Shown here in pieces: positions 46,486-54,159 of a DNA stretch of 64,000 bases. Below the pieces are notes generated by a model. It was given only the letters and a program-made list of their open reading frames with translations, made no database searches and was not told the origin of the DNA. The stretch lies in the NCBI RefSeq assembly GCF_017304615.1, contig NZ_JAFKLZ010000001.1, forward strand, positions 1,116,001-1,180,000, in the 5' to 3' direction. The DNA comes from Sphingomonas sp. GTDB lineage: Bacteria; Pseudomonadota; Alphaproteobacteria; Sphingomonadales; Sphingomonadaceae. Made by a program: the position numbers and the translations under genes. Positions within the stretch are counted from its first letter, which is position 1. Each line of letters begins with the position of its first letter.

Positions 46486-48116
46486 GATGCCTGTATTTCC
46501 TTGTTCCAGTTTTCCAGCACCGCGTCGGGGAACGCCTCGAACGCCGCCTTGACGATGGGGGTTTCGAGGATCGCGGCACGCTCCGCTTCTTCCGCCGCCT
46601 TGCGCCGCTCCGACAGCGTCGCCTCTCCCACGGCATCCTCGGTCGTGATCTTCCATTTGACGCCCGTGAGGTCGTGCAGTCGCGCCGCCAATTGGCTTGG
46701 CAAGTCGGCCGGGAGCGGCCGCTGCGTGCTCAGCGTCAGTTCGGGCGGCGCATAGCGGATCGGGCGGGCATTGGCGTTGAGATGCGACAATAGCGATCCC
46801 CCACCGTTGCGCTGGATCAACCCGACCATGTCCTCGAATGTCGCCGGGAGAGCGTTGACCGGTGTAGCGGCGAGCGCTGACGTTCCGCTGGCGGCGGGAG
46901 CAGCCGCGATCGGCGCACCCGACGCGATCTGGCGCGCCAGTTCGCCCGGGTCTGGCAGGCTGGAGGCATGGACCACGCGCAGCAGCGCCATCTCCCCCGC
47001 CTCGATCGGCAAGGCGGCGCGCCCGACCTCGTCATGCCCCTTGAGCATCAGCTGCCACAGCCGATGCAGCGCCGGGAACGAAAGGTTCTGCGCCCAGCTC
47101 CGATAGGCTTCGCGTTCCTCCGCCGATTGCGCAGGGTCGGCATCGCCGCCGAGCTTGGCCAGCGTGGTCGCATGGACGGTCTCCAGCAATCCACGCAACA
47201 CCGACTGCGGATCGACGCCGAGATCGTATTGCGTTCGTAGAGCACTGAGCGCGCCCGCCGCGTCGCTCGCCAGCAGCAGCCCAAACAGGTCGCGGATCGC
47301 CGCACGATCGCTCAAGCCCAGCATCGCGCGGACCGCTGGCGCGCTCACGCCGCCGCCCTCCATCCCGGCATGCGCGATCGCCTGATCGAGGATCGAGAGG
47401 CCGTCGCGCGCCGACCCGTCCGCCGCACGCGCGATCAGCGCCAGCGCCTCAGGCTCGGCCTCCGCGCCCTCCAGCTCCGATACATGCGCGAAATGCGCCG
47501 CCAGTTTGTCCGCTGGGATCCGCCGCAGATCGAACCGCTGGCACCGCGACAGCACGGTCACTGGCACCTTCTGCACCTCGGTCGTCGCCAGCAGGAACTT
47601 CACATGCTCGGGCGGTTCTTCCAACGTCTTCAGAAGCGCGTTGAACGCATTCTTCGACAGCATATGGACTTCGTCGATGATGTAGATCTTGAACCGCGCG
47701 CCGAACGCCGCCAGTCGCGCCGCGTCGATCACCGCGCGCATGTCATCGACGCCGGTGTGGCTCGCGGCGTCCATCTCGATCACGTCGATATTGCGCCCTT
47801 CGGCGATCGAGACGCAGGGCTCGCACACGCCGCACGGGTCGATCGTCGGACCCCCCTGCCCATCCGGGCCGATGCAGTTGAGAGCCTTCGCTATCAAACG
47901 CGCGGTGCTGGTCTTGCCCACCCCGCGCACACCCGTCAGCAGGAACGCGTGCGCGAGCCTCCCGCGACGGATTGCATTGGCCAGCGTCTGGACCATCGCG
48001 TCCTGGCCGATAAGCTGATCGAAACTCTGCGGCCGGTATTTGCGCGCCAGAACGCGATAGGCGGTGTCTTTGGGCTGAGGCGGCTCGCCAAGGTCGAGGA
48101 AGGAGTCGTCGGACAT
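46482..48116 (-). CDS. dnaX: DNA polymerase III subunits gamma/tau
   Basis: This 544-residue AAA+ clamp-loader ATPase joins polymerase cores to the sliding clamp loader. Walker A is GVRGVGKTSTA near residue 60, the zinc-binding Cys cluster follows (CGVCEPC), then the Walker B IYIIDEVHML and the sensor motif VTVLSRCQRFD. The tau-specific C-terminal half is Ala-rich. No slippery frameshift signal is obvious. It lies upstream of ybaB in the same operon. Confidence 0.96.
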   Translation of the reverse strand: MSDDSFLDLGEPPQPKDTAYRVLARKYRPQSFDQLIGQDAMVQTLANAIRRGRLAHAFLLTGVRGVGKTSTARLIAKALNCIGPDGQGGPTIDPCGVCEPCVSIAEGRNIDVIEMDAASHTGVDDMRAVIDAARLAAFGARFKIYIIDEVHMLSKNAFNALLKTLEEPPEHVKFLLATTEVQKVPVTVLSRCQRFDLRRIPADKLAAHFAHVSELEGAEAEPEALALIARAADGSARDGLSILDQAIAHAGMEGGGVSAPAVRAMLGLSDRAAIRDLFGLLLASDAAGALSALRTQYDLGVDPQSVLRGLLETVHATTLAKLGGDADPAQSAEEREAYRSWAQNLSFPALHRLWQLMLKGHDEVGRAALPIEAGEMALLRVVHASSLPDPGELARQIASGAPIAAAPAASGTSALAATPVNALPATFEDMVGLIQRNGGGSLLSHLNANARPIRYAPPELTLSTQRPLPADLPSQLAARLHDLTGVKWKITTEDAVGEATLSERRKAAEEAERAAILETPIVKAAFEAFPDAVLENWNKEIQAS

Positions 48117-48165
48117 CGACCCCTATCTAGGATCGGCGAGCCGTAATGTCGAAGGCTATGCGCCC

Positions 48166-48510
48166 TCAATAAACGCGATAGCAGCGACGATAGCCGTGGC
48201 GGTAGCGGCACACCGTGCGGCCACCACGCCAGCTGCGATACGGGCGGTAGTAGCGATTGGGGCGGTAATAGCCGCGCCGATAGTAACCGCGATTACCACG
48301 CCAGCTGCGGTTGCCGCGCCAACCGCGATCGGCCCGCCAGCCGCGACCGTCGCGATATTGCTCAGCGGTGGTGCCGGCGGCCGGGTCCGCGTTGATCGAT
48401 GAAGAGACGGGAACCGCCTTCGTCAGTGCCGTGCTGGCTGCGGCGGGCGTCGCGCTCACGATGCCGGCAAAGGCCAACGCCGCGGCAAGAATTGGGGCAA
48501 AACGCATCAC
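48166..48510 (-). CDS. Small secreted Arg/Tyr-rich protein
   Basis: This 114-residue protein has a signal peptide (FAPILAAALAFAGIVSATPAAAS) and an Arg/Trp/Tyr-rich mature part with repeats such as RGWR/RGNR and RGYYRP. The C terminus has a Cys-x4-HGYRRC-Y pattern: VCRYRHGYRRCYRVY. The same motif style occurs in the nearby gene at 48821. Function unknown. Amino acid composition suggests surface or nucleic acid contact, but this is speculation. Confidence 0.8.
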   Translation of the reverse strand: MMRFAPILAAALAFAGIVSATPAAASTALTKAVPVSSSINADPAAGTTAEQYRDGRGWRADRGWRGNRSWRGNRGYYRRGYYRPNRYYRPYRSWRGGRTVCRYRHGYRRCYRVY

Positions 48511-48681
48511 AAGTCTCCTTTAGGTCAGAGGCATTGTCCAAATGCGCTACCACGGATTGTTGTTCCGGCGTTATGACTGAGGAAACGCGTCATAGCAAAG
48601 CGATGGCGTCGGACAGCGCCTTGCACTGCCGGCCGCGCTTGTTTTCGAGGCGCGATGCAATCGCGCACTCGAAAACTGCGC

Positions 48682-48778
48682 GGTGGGAGCCGGAACGACC
48701 CGTGGCGAAATCGTTGTGGCTGCTGCCTTCCGGCCCTGACCAGGTTGGCGACGACCACGTCCGCCCGACTCCCGCGCG
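48682..48778 (-). ncRNA. ffs: Signal recognition particle RNA (4.5S type)
   Basis: On the minus strand the conserved SRP domain IV is present: GGTCAGGGCCGGAAGGCAGCAGCC, with the GGAA tetraloop and symmetric internal loop, and the flanking strands pair into the usual long hairpin (GGAGTCGG with CCGGCTCC). It lies upstream of dnaX, as in many alphaproteobacteria. Ends are estimated to within about 10 bases. Confidence 0.88.
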
Positions 48779-48820
48779 CCATATGGCGGGGTCGGGCGGC
48801 GCTTTCAAGCGGTCAGCGAA

Positions 48821-49054
48821 TTACCAGCGGACGCGCACGTTACGGCATTGGCGCCATTTCTTCCCGTGCCGCCACTTGGTCGTGCAGACCTTTTTCCATT
48901 TCCAGCGATGGCCACCGTTCCAGCGGCGCTCTGTATCGCTGGTTCGCGTCACCGTGGTGCGGGTGACTCGTTCCTGACCGGGAGCGGCGTTCGCGGCGGC
49001 CGGCACGACCACGACACCCGCAGCCATGGCCGCAATCAAAAGCAGCTTTTTCAT
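48821..49054 (-). CDS. Small secreted basic Trp-rich protein
   Basis: This 77-residue protein has a signal peptide (KKLLLIAAMAAGVVVVPAAANA) and a short, highly basic mature part with many Trp/Arg/Lys residues, ending VCTTKWRHGKKWRQC-R. The Cys-x5-RHG-x5-C spacing resembles the C terminus of the protein at 48166, suggesting a small family. The ATG at 49054 begins the signal peptide. An EcfG-type promoter lies 38 bases upstream, so stress induction is likely. Function unknown. Confidence 0.78.
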   Translation of the reverse strand: MKKLLLIAAMAAGVVVVPAAANAAPGQERVTRTTVTRTSDTERRWNGGHRWKWKKVCTTKWRHGKKWRQCRNVRVRW

Positions 49055-49091
49055 ATGCAGTTCCTCTTCCTGAATTCCCCCATGCCGCCAG

Positions 49092-49116
49092 AACGGTCGA
49101 GCGGCAGGCTCGTTCC
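49092..49116 (-). promoter_or_regulatory. EcfG-type general stress promoter
   Basis: On the minus strand GGAAC (49116-49112) and CGTT (49095-49092) are separated by 16 bases, matching the EcfG consensus GGAAC-N16/17-CGTT. The element lies 38 bases upstream of the start of the small secreted protein at 49054, in the correct orientation, followed by an AGGAAGAGG ribosome binding sequence. Confidence 0.6.
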
Positions 49117-49147
49117 GTAACCGAAATATCGGCACGGATCGGCCGGA

Positions 49148-49477
49148 TCAGCGGCCCTGCATGTTCTTGGATTCGGGGGGTATATGCACGGTCAGGGCCT
49201 CGATGCCGTCGAGCCAGATCTGGCAGGCGAGTCGGCTGTACCGTGTGGCGCCAGCCGCGAGATCGAGCATGTCTTCCTCCTCCTCGACGGCAGGCGGCAG
49301 CTTGGCGAAGTCGCCGGCGTCGATGATCACATGACAGGTCGAACAGGCCATCTGTCCCTCGCACGTTCCCTCCAGCGGCTCGCCGGCGTTCTGCGCCACG
49401 TCGAGCAGGCGGTCGCCGGGCTGCGCCTCGACTTCGCGCCGTGAGCCGTCCCGCTCGATGAAGGTCACGCGAGTCAT
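49148..49477 (-). CDS. [2Fe-2S] ferredoxin, adrenodoxin type
   Basis: This 109-residue electron carrier has the cluster ligands C-x5-C-x2-C and a distant Cys: CEGQMACSTC and the Cys in RLACQIW. The sequence pattern matches ISC-type/adrenodoxin ferredoxins with an acidic helix (VEEEEDMLDLA). The ATG at 49477 overlaps the stop of the upstream cysteine desulfurase (ATGA), so it is translationally coupled with two cysteine desulfurases. It could supply electrons for Fe-S cluster assembly or to a P450-type partner. Confidence 0.93.
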   Translation of the reverse strand: MTRVTFIERDGSRREVEAQPGDRLLDVAQNAGEPLEGTCEGQMACSTCHVIIDAGDFAKLPPAVEEEEDMLDLAAGATRYSRLACQIWLDGIEALTVHIPPESKNMQGR

Positions 49478-50565
49478 GCTGCGATCCGCTGCGCGCGGGC
49501 GGCGGCATCGATCCGGGTAAGTGCGTCGACCAGTTCGTCCTCGGTCGTGTACCGGCCGAAACCCAACCGGATGCTCGACTTCGCCTCTGCGTCGCCAAGC
49601 CCGATCGCCTGCAGCACGTGGCTCGGCCGTCCCGATCCGCTGGCGCAGGCGGATCCGGCAGAGAAGGCAATGTCGCGCAAGTCGGACATCAGCCGCGCGA
49701 CGTCGAGACCTTTGCGACGGATGTTGAGGTTGCCTTTGAAGCGATGGTCGATCGAACCGTTGATCGTCCATTCCGGCCCGAGCCTACTAACCGCAGCATC
49801 CCACAGATCGATGATATGATCGTCTTCGCCTCCGACATCGTCGACGTAGATGCGCGCCGCCGCACCGAAACCGGCGCACAGCGCTGGTGACAAGGTGCCG
49901 GATCGACCGCCCGGCTCCTGCCCGCCGCCGTTGAGCAGCGGATCGAGCTTTATGCCCTCGCGTATCCATAGCGCGCCGACCCCCTTGGGTCCGTAAATCT
50001 TGTGCGCTGACACCGCGATCAAGTCGGGTGATTGGGGCATGTCGAGTTTGCCGTATCCCTGCACGGCGTCGCACAAGAATAGCGCGCCAGCTTCGTGCGC
50101 CAGCGCCGCCAATTCGTCGATCGGCTGGATCACGCCGACTTCGTTGTTGATCAGCATGATGGCGACCAACCCCGTGCCGGGCTGGATGACCTCGGCCGCG
50201 CGATTGAGATCGATCAAGCCGTCTGGCTGGACGGGTAGGACCGTGAACGGTCGCCCATAGCGGGCCTCCGCATACACCGTGTCGAGCACCGCCGCGTGTT
50301 CGGTGCTGGCGGTGACGATCGGACCAGTCGTGCCCTTAATCGCCCAGTTGAGCGCCTCGGTCGCGCCGCTCGTGAAGCTGACCGTGCCGCCTTCCGGCAG
50401 TAACGCTGCGACTTGCTCGCGCGCCACCTCGACCGCCGCCTTCGCCGCGCGGCCTTCACGGTGCGCCGAATGCGGGTTGGCGTGTTGGTCGCGGAGCCAC
50501 GGCAGCATCGCCTCGAACGCCTCGGACGCGAGCGGTGTCGTTGCCTGATAGTCGAGATAGGTCAT
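49474..50565 (-). CDS. Cysteine desulfurase (NifS/IscS family)
   Basis: This 363-residue PLP enzyme takes sulfur from cysteine for cluster or thio-cofactor synthesis. The PLP Lys is in SAHKIYGPKG and the catalytic Cys in SAGSACASGSGRPS, typical of group I IscS-like enzymes with a mobile loop. The ATG at 50565 begins the family core (MTYLDYQATTP). It lies between a second desulfurase and a ferredoxin, each joined by four-base overlaps. Confidence 0.94.
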   Translation of the reverse strand: MTYLDYQATTPLASEAFEAMLPWLRDQHANPHSAHREGRAAKAAVEVAREQVAALLPEGGTVSFTSGATEALNWAIKGTTGPIVTASTEHAAVLDTVYAEARYGRPFTVLPVQPDGLIDLNRAAEVIQPGTGLVAIMLINNEVGVIQPIDELAALAHEAGALFLCDAVQGYGKLDMPQSPDLIAVSAHKIYGPKGVGALWIREGIKLDPLLNGGGQEPGGRSGTLSPALCAGFGAAARIYVDDVGGEDDHIIDLWDAAVSRLGPEWTINGSIDHRFKGNLNIRRKGLDVARLMSDLRDIAFSAGSACASGSGRPSHVLQAIGLGDAEAKSSIRLGFGRYTTEDELVDALTRIDAAARAQRIAA

Positions 50566-51635
50566 GCCGCCCTCGATCGCCCCGCCACGATGTCGCGCCA
50601 TACCGCGATGAACGTGTCCAGGTCGCCTTGGGTGGTCGATCGCCCGAAGCTGACGCGCACTACCTCCTGCGCCGCCTGCTGATCCCAGCCCATCGCGGTC
50701 AGCACATGGCTCGGCTTCATGCTCCCGCTGGCGCAGGCGCTGCCCGCCGATACCGCGATCCCGGCCATGTCGAGCCGGATCAATTGGGTGGTCGCAGCAA
50801 CGCCGGGCAAGCGGTACGATCCAATCGCCGGATGCCGCAATGCCCCCGAAAGCACCGGCTCGGCACCGAGTGACGTCATGGCGTCGTCGAGATAGCGGCG
50901 CAGCTCGGCATAGCGCGCGACGTCCTCCGGCTCGGCGAGCGCGGCGGCATAGCCGAGTATCGCGGGCATGTTCTCCGTTCCCGGCCGATAGCCCCGCTCC
51001 TGCCCCCCGGTCGGGTCGAGCGTGGCGAGATCGCGCACCAGCAGCGCGCCGACCCCGATCGGCCCGCCGCGCTTGTGCGCCGACAGTGCGACGAAATCGG
51101 CATGCCGCGCGACGTCGCGATCGGCGCCCGCCGGCATCTGTGCAGCATCGACCAGCAGCAGGTGGCCAGCGGCATGAACGCGCTCAGCCAGCGCCGCGAT
51201 CGGCTGGCGCACGCCGGTTTCGCTGTTCGCCCATTGGATCGCGACGACCGCCCGGCCCTCCCCCGCCATCGCGGCGTCGAGCGCGTCGCCATCGACCAGC
51301 CCGTCTGCGCCAACCTTGATGAGCGCGATGTCATACGCCGCGCGCAGCACCGCGTCATGCTCGACCGCGCCCGCCAGCCGCCGTTCGACCGTGCTCCGCG
51401 TCAGCGCGATGCTGAGCGACTCGCTCGCCCCGCTTGTGAACAGCACTTCGCCCGCCCAGCCATAGGCCGCTGCGACTTGCCCCCGCGCGGCCTCCAGCGC
51501 CGCTTTTGCCGCGCGCCCCTCGGCGTGCGGCGAGGACGGATTGGCCCAGCGCGCGAACCCTTCCGCCATCGCCTCGCGCGCCGCAGGCAGCAGCGGCGTG
51601 GTCGCGGCATGGTCGAGATAGATGCGGGCGCTCAT
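50562..51635 (-). CDS. Second cysteine desulfurase
   Basis: This 357-residue protein is a second NifS/IscS-family PLP enzyme, clearly diverged from its neighbour. PLP Lys is in SAHKRGGPIG and catalytic Cys in SAGSACASGSMKPS, so both copies appear active. It overlaps the downstream copy by four bases (ATGA). The paired arrangement is typical of sphingomonads; whether the two copies serve different acceptors cannot be told from sequence. It is divergent from an alpha/beta hydrolase gene. Confidence 0.93.
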   Translation of the reverse strand: MSARIYLDHAATTPLLPAAREAMAEGFARWANPSSPHAEGRAAKAALEAARGQVAAAYGWAGEVLFTSGASESLSIALTRSTVERRLAGAVEHDAVLRAAYDIALIKVGADGLVDGDALDAAMAGEGRAVVAIQWANSETGVRQPIAALAERVHAAGHLLLVDAAQMPAGADRDVARHADFVALSAHKRGGPIGVGALLVRDLATLDPTGGQERGYRPGTENMPAILGYAAALAEPEDVARYAELRRYLDDAMTSLGAEPVLSGALRHPAIGSYRLPGVAATTQLIRLDMAGIAVSAGSACASGSMKPSHVLTAMGWDQQAAQEVVRVSFGRSTTQGDLDTFIAVWRDIVAGRSRAA

Positions 51636-51736
51636 CGGGGCCGATTCGTTCCAATTGCGTGACAGGACTTCCTGCCTATATAGCGCGCAACCTTTCCCGC
51701 CACACTGGCGGCCACTTATTCCTGCGACAGGACATT

Positions 51737-52393
51737 ATGCCCGAAGTCATTTTCCCCGGCCCCGAAGGCCGTCTCGAAGGCCGTTTCAACCCCGGCCCCA
51801 AGCCCCGCGCGCCGGTCGCGATGATCCTACACCCGCACCCGCAGGCGATGGGCACGATGAACAACCGCATCGTGATGGAGCTCTACAAGACGTTCCAGCG
51901 CCGCGGCTTCGCGACCTTGCGCTTCAATTTCCGCGGCGTCGGCAAGAGCCAGGGCACGTTCGACAACGGCATCGGCGAGCTGTCGGACGCGGCGTCGGCG
52001 CTCGACTGGGTGCAGAGCTTCCATCCGGAGGCCTCGACCACCTGGATAGCGGGCGTCAGTTTCGGCGCGTGGATCGGCATGCAGCTCTTGATGCGCCGCC
52101 CGGAAATCCGCGGCTTCATCTCGGTCGCGCCGCCCGCGAACCTCTACGACTTCACCTTCCTCGCGCCGTGCCCGGCGAGCGGCATCCTGATCGCCGGCGA
52201 GAATGACGAAGTGGCGACCCCGGTCGCGATCCAGAAGCTGGTCGACAAGCTCCGCACCCAGCGCCACATCACGATCCACCACGACACGATCCCGAAAGCG
52301 AACCATTTCTTCGAGCATGAGATGGGGGAATTGATGGGGAGCGTGGACAAGTATCTGGACATGCGGCTCGACCCGAATTCGCCGATCAGGTGA
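51737..52393 (+). CDS. Small alpha/beta hydrolase
   Basis: This 218-residue protein has an alpha/beta hydrolase fold with nucleophile elbow GVSFGA, an early HPHPQAMGTMNNR segment, the RFNFRGVGKSQG motif and catalytic His in KANHFFE. The family has unknown natural substrates and is often annotated as a serine aminopeptidase-like or esterase. The frame is open upstream over the cysteine desulfurase gene; homology starts at the ATG at 51737. Its stop overlaps the GTG start of the next gene by four bases. Confidence 0.9.
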   Translation: MPEVIFPGPEGRLEGRFNPGPKPRAPVAMILHPHPQAMGTMNNRIVMELYKTFQRRGFATLRFNFRGVGKSQGTFDNGIGELSDAASALDWVQSFHPEASTTWIAGVSFGAWIGMQLLMRRPEIRGFISVAPPANLYDFTFLAPCPASGILIAGENDEVATPVAIQKLVDKLRTQRHITIHHDTIPKANHFFEHEMGELMGSVDKYLDMRLDPNSPIR

Positions 52394-52713
52394 TCGTTTC
52401 GCGGCTAGCGCTGGCTGCCGTCGCCGCGCTGGTCGCGCTTGCACCCGCTTATTCGGCGTCCCGATCTCTGCCAATCACAGTGCAAATCCGTGACGCTGCG
52501 AGTTGTTTTGCATCGGTCGATGGTAGCGACTTCAAACTGCCAGACGATCGCGGGCGCTTTGTTCAGCGGCTTAAGCAGCTGCGAAAAAAATGGCGCGGGA
52601 TTTCGATCGTTAGCGACACCGACGTCCGTTATAAATGCGTCGGCGGGGTCATCTTTCTAGCTCAATCTGCTAAGTTCAAAAACGTCGGCTTCCCGGCGCA
52701 ACCGCCGCAATGA
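52390..52713 (+). CDS. Small secreted ExbD/TolR-like periplasmic domain protein
   Basis: This 107-residue protein has an N-terminal hydrophobic segment (LALAAVAALVALAPAYSAS) that could be a signal peptide, followed by a region resembling the periplasmic domain of ExbD/TolR: a strand-helix pattern with VDGSDFKLPDDRGRF and SIVSDTDVRYKCV and the ending AKFKNVGF. It lacks the rest of an ExbD operon. The GTG start overlaps the preceding stop. It may be a stand-alone binding domain. Base composition is more AT-rich than its neighbours, which could mean recent transfer. Confidence 0.6.
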   Translation: MIVSRLALAAVAALVALAPAYSASRSLPITVQIRDAASCFASVDGSDFKLPDDRGRFVQRLKQLRKKWRGISIVSDTDVRYKCVGGVIFLAQSAKFKNVGFPAQPPQ

Positions 52714-52721
52714 CCAGACGT

Positions 52722-52889
52722 CTAAAGCGTCCAGATCACCACATTCCCCACCAGCACCAGCGCCATCACGACCATCAGCATGCCCTTCGTCCGCGTGTCC
52801 GGGCGTAGCGTCAGCCTCACGCCGAAGAACGCCAGGATGAACGCCGCGATCATCGCGATCGCGGGGGCGACCTGTTCGAGGCCAGTCAT
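52722..52889 (-). CDS. Small two-helix membrane protein
   Basis: This 55-residue protein has two predicted membrane helices (about residues 9-25 and 38-54) joined by a short basic loop (RLTLRPDTRTKG). No family is recognised. The ATG at 52889 gives the shortest sensible product; an upstream extension is Arg-rich and probably not coding. Small size makes this call moderate. Confidence 0.6.
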   Translation of the reverse strand: MTGLEQVAPAIAMIAAFILAFFGVRLTLRPDTRTKGMLMVVMALVLVGNVVIWTL

Positions 52890-52913
52890 GCGTGCCGATA
52901 CTCTTTTGCTCGT

Positions 52914-52982
52914 GCTCCGGCGCAGGCCGGAGCGCTGGAGATGGAAGGCTGCGATTGCCAACGCTCCGGCCTTCGCCGGAGC
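52914..52982. repeat. Intergenic paired GC-rich hairpins
   Basis: Two hairpins with the same half-stem GCTCCGG lie here: 52914-52920 with 52927-52933, and 52963-52970 with 52975-52982. They occupy the gap between two minus-strand genes and could act as terminators or RNA stabilisers. Confidence 0.7.
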
Positions 52983-53010
52983 ACAGCCAAGGAACTGATC
53001 GACGTGGTCT

Positions 53011-54018
53011 TCATGCGCCGCTCAGCGCCGGGATGGCGGGGGCTTCGGCGGGTTCGGGCGCCAGCGCGCGCGCATACGCCTCCATGTCCACATTGCCGCC
53101 CGACAGGATGATCAGCATCCCCGGCTCGGCCTCGACCTTGCCCGCGAGCAGCGCCGCCAGCGCCACCGCGCCACCCGGCTCGACCACCAGACGCAGCACC
53201 GACGCCGCCCAGCGTTGCGCCGCGCGCACCTCGGCCTCGCTGACCGCCACGCCCTTCGCGTCACGGCGCGCCAGCACCTCGAACGTCAGCGGTGAGACCT
53301 CCGGCGTCTGCAACGCGTCGCACGCGGTCGGCGGCGGGTTGGGGCCGACCGGCTCGATCCAGCTCGCCTCCAGGCTGCGGCGCATGTCATCCCAGCCCTC
53401 CGGCTCGACCACGGTGATCCGCGCCTCCGACAGGCCGAGCGCGATGCCAGACGCGAGGCCGCCGCCGCCGCATGGCACGACGACATGGCTCGGCTCGCCC
53501 AGCCCCATCGCTTCCATCTGCCGCCGCGCCTCGATCGCGACCGATCCCTGCCCCTCGATGATCCACGGATCGTCGAAGCTCGGCACCAACGTCGCGCCCC
53601 GCGCCTCGGCCAGGTCGCGCGCCTTGCGGATACGATCCTCACCGCCCGCGCGGTCGTAAGGCACCACTTCCGCCCCCAGCGCAAGTGTCCCGTCGCGCTT
53701 CGCCCGCGGCGCGTCGGCGGGCATCACGATGGTCGCGGGCATGCCGAGTCTCTTCGCCGCCCAGGCGACGCCTTGCGCGTGATTCCCGGAACTGAACGCA
53801 ACGACTCCCTTGCGTCGTTGATCCTCGTCCAGCGCCGTCAGCCGGTGCCACGCCCCGCGCAGCTTGAACGCGCCGATCGGCTGCAGCGATTCCGCCTTAA
53901 AGGCGACCGTCACACCGTTGAAATCATGCGTAAAAAGCGGCGTCGGCGGCAGGATCGCGGCGATTTTCGCGGCGGCGTCCCGCACCCCGGCCCGCGTCGG
54001 CTGTCGCACGATCGTCAC
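53011..54018 (-). CDS. Threonine/serine dehydratase, PLP fold type II
   Basis: This 335-residue PLP enzyme probably deaminates threonine or serine to the 2-oxoacid. The PLP Lys is K52 in ESLQPIGAFKLRG, the SSGNHAQGVA loop binds substrate and the CGGGGLASG loop binds the PLP phosphate. No ACT regulatory domain is present, so it is catabolic or short form, or possibly a serine racemase-like enzyme. The start is a GTG at 54018 with an excellent AGGAGG sequence seven bases upstream; the longer ORF is not used. Confidence 0.92.
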   Translation of the reverse strand: MTIVRQPTRAGVRDAAAKIAAILPPTPLFTHDFNGVTVAFKAESLQPIGAFKLRGAWHRLTALDEDQRRKGVVAFSSGNHAQGVAWAAKRLGMPATIVMPADAPRAKRDGTLALGAEVVPYDRAGGEDRIRKARDLAEARGATLVPSFDDPWIIEGQGSVAIEARRQMEAMGLGEPSHVVVPCGGGGLASGIALGLSEARITVVEPEGWDDMRRSLEASWIEPVGPNPPPTACDALQTPEVSPLTFEVLARRDAKGVAVSEAEVRAAQRWAASVLRLVVEPGGAVALAALLAGKVEAEPGMLIILSGGNVDMEAYARALAPEPAEAPAIPALSGA

Positions 54019-54159
54019 TGCTCGCCTCCTGTCACAAAAAAACGCTTTACGTGGGGGGTCACCGACCCTATCTGCCCGCTTCCCGCTGCCCCATGGGACT
54101 TCCAACCGCAAGGCAGCATTTCGTGAACGACGGCGCAAGCCACTTGGAGGTCCCTTGAA

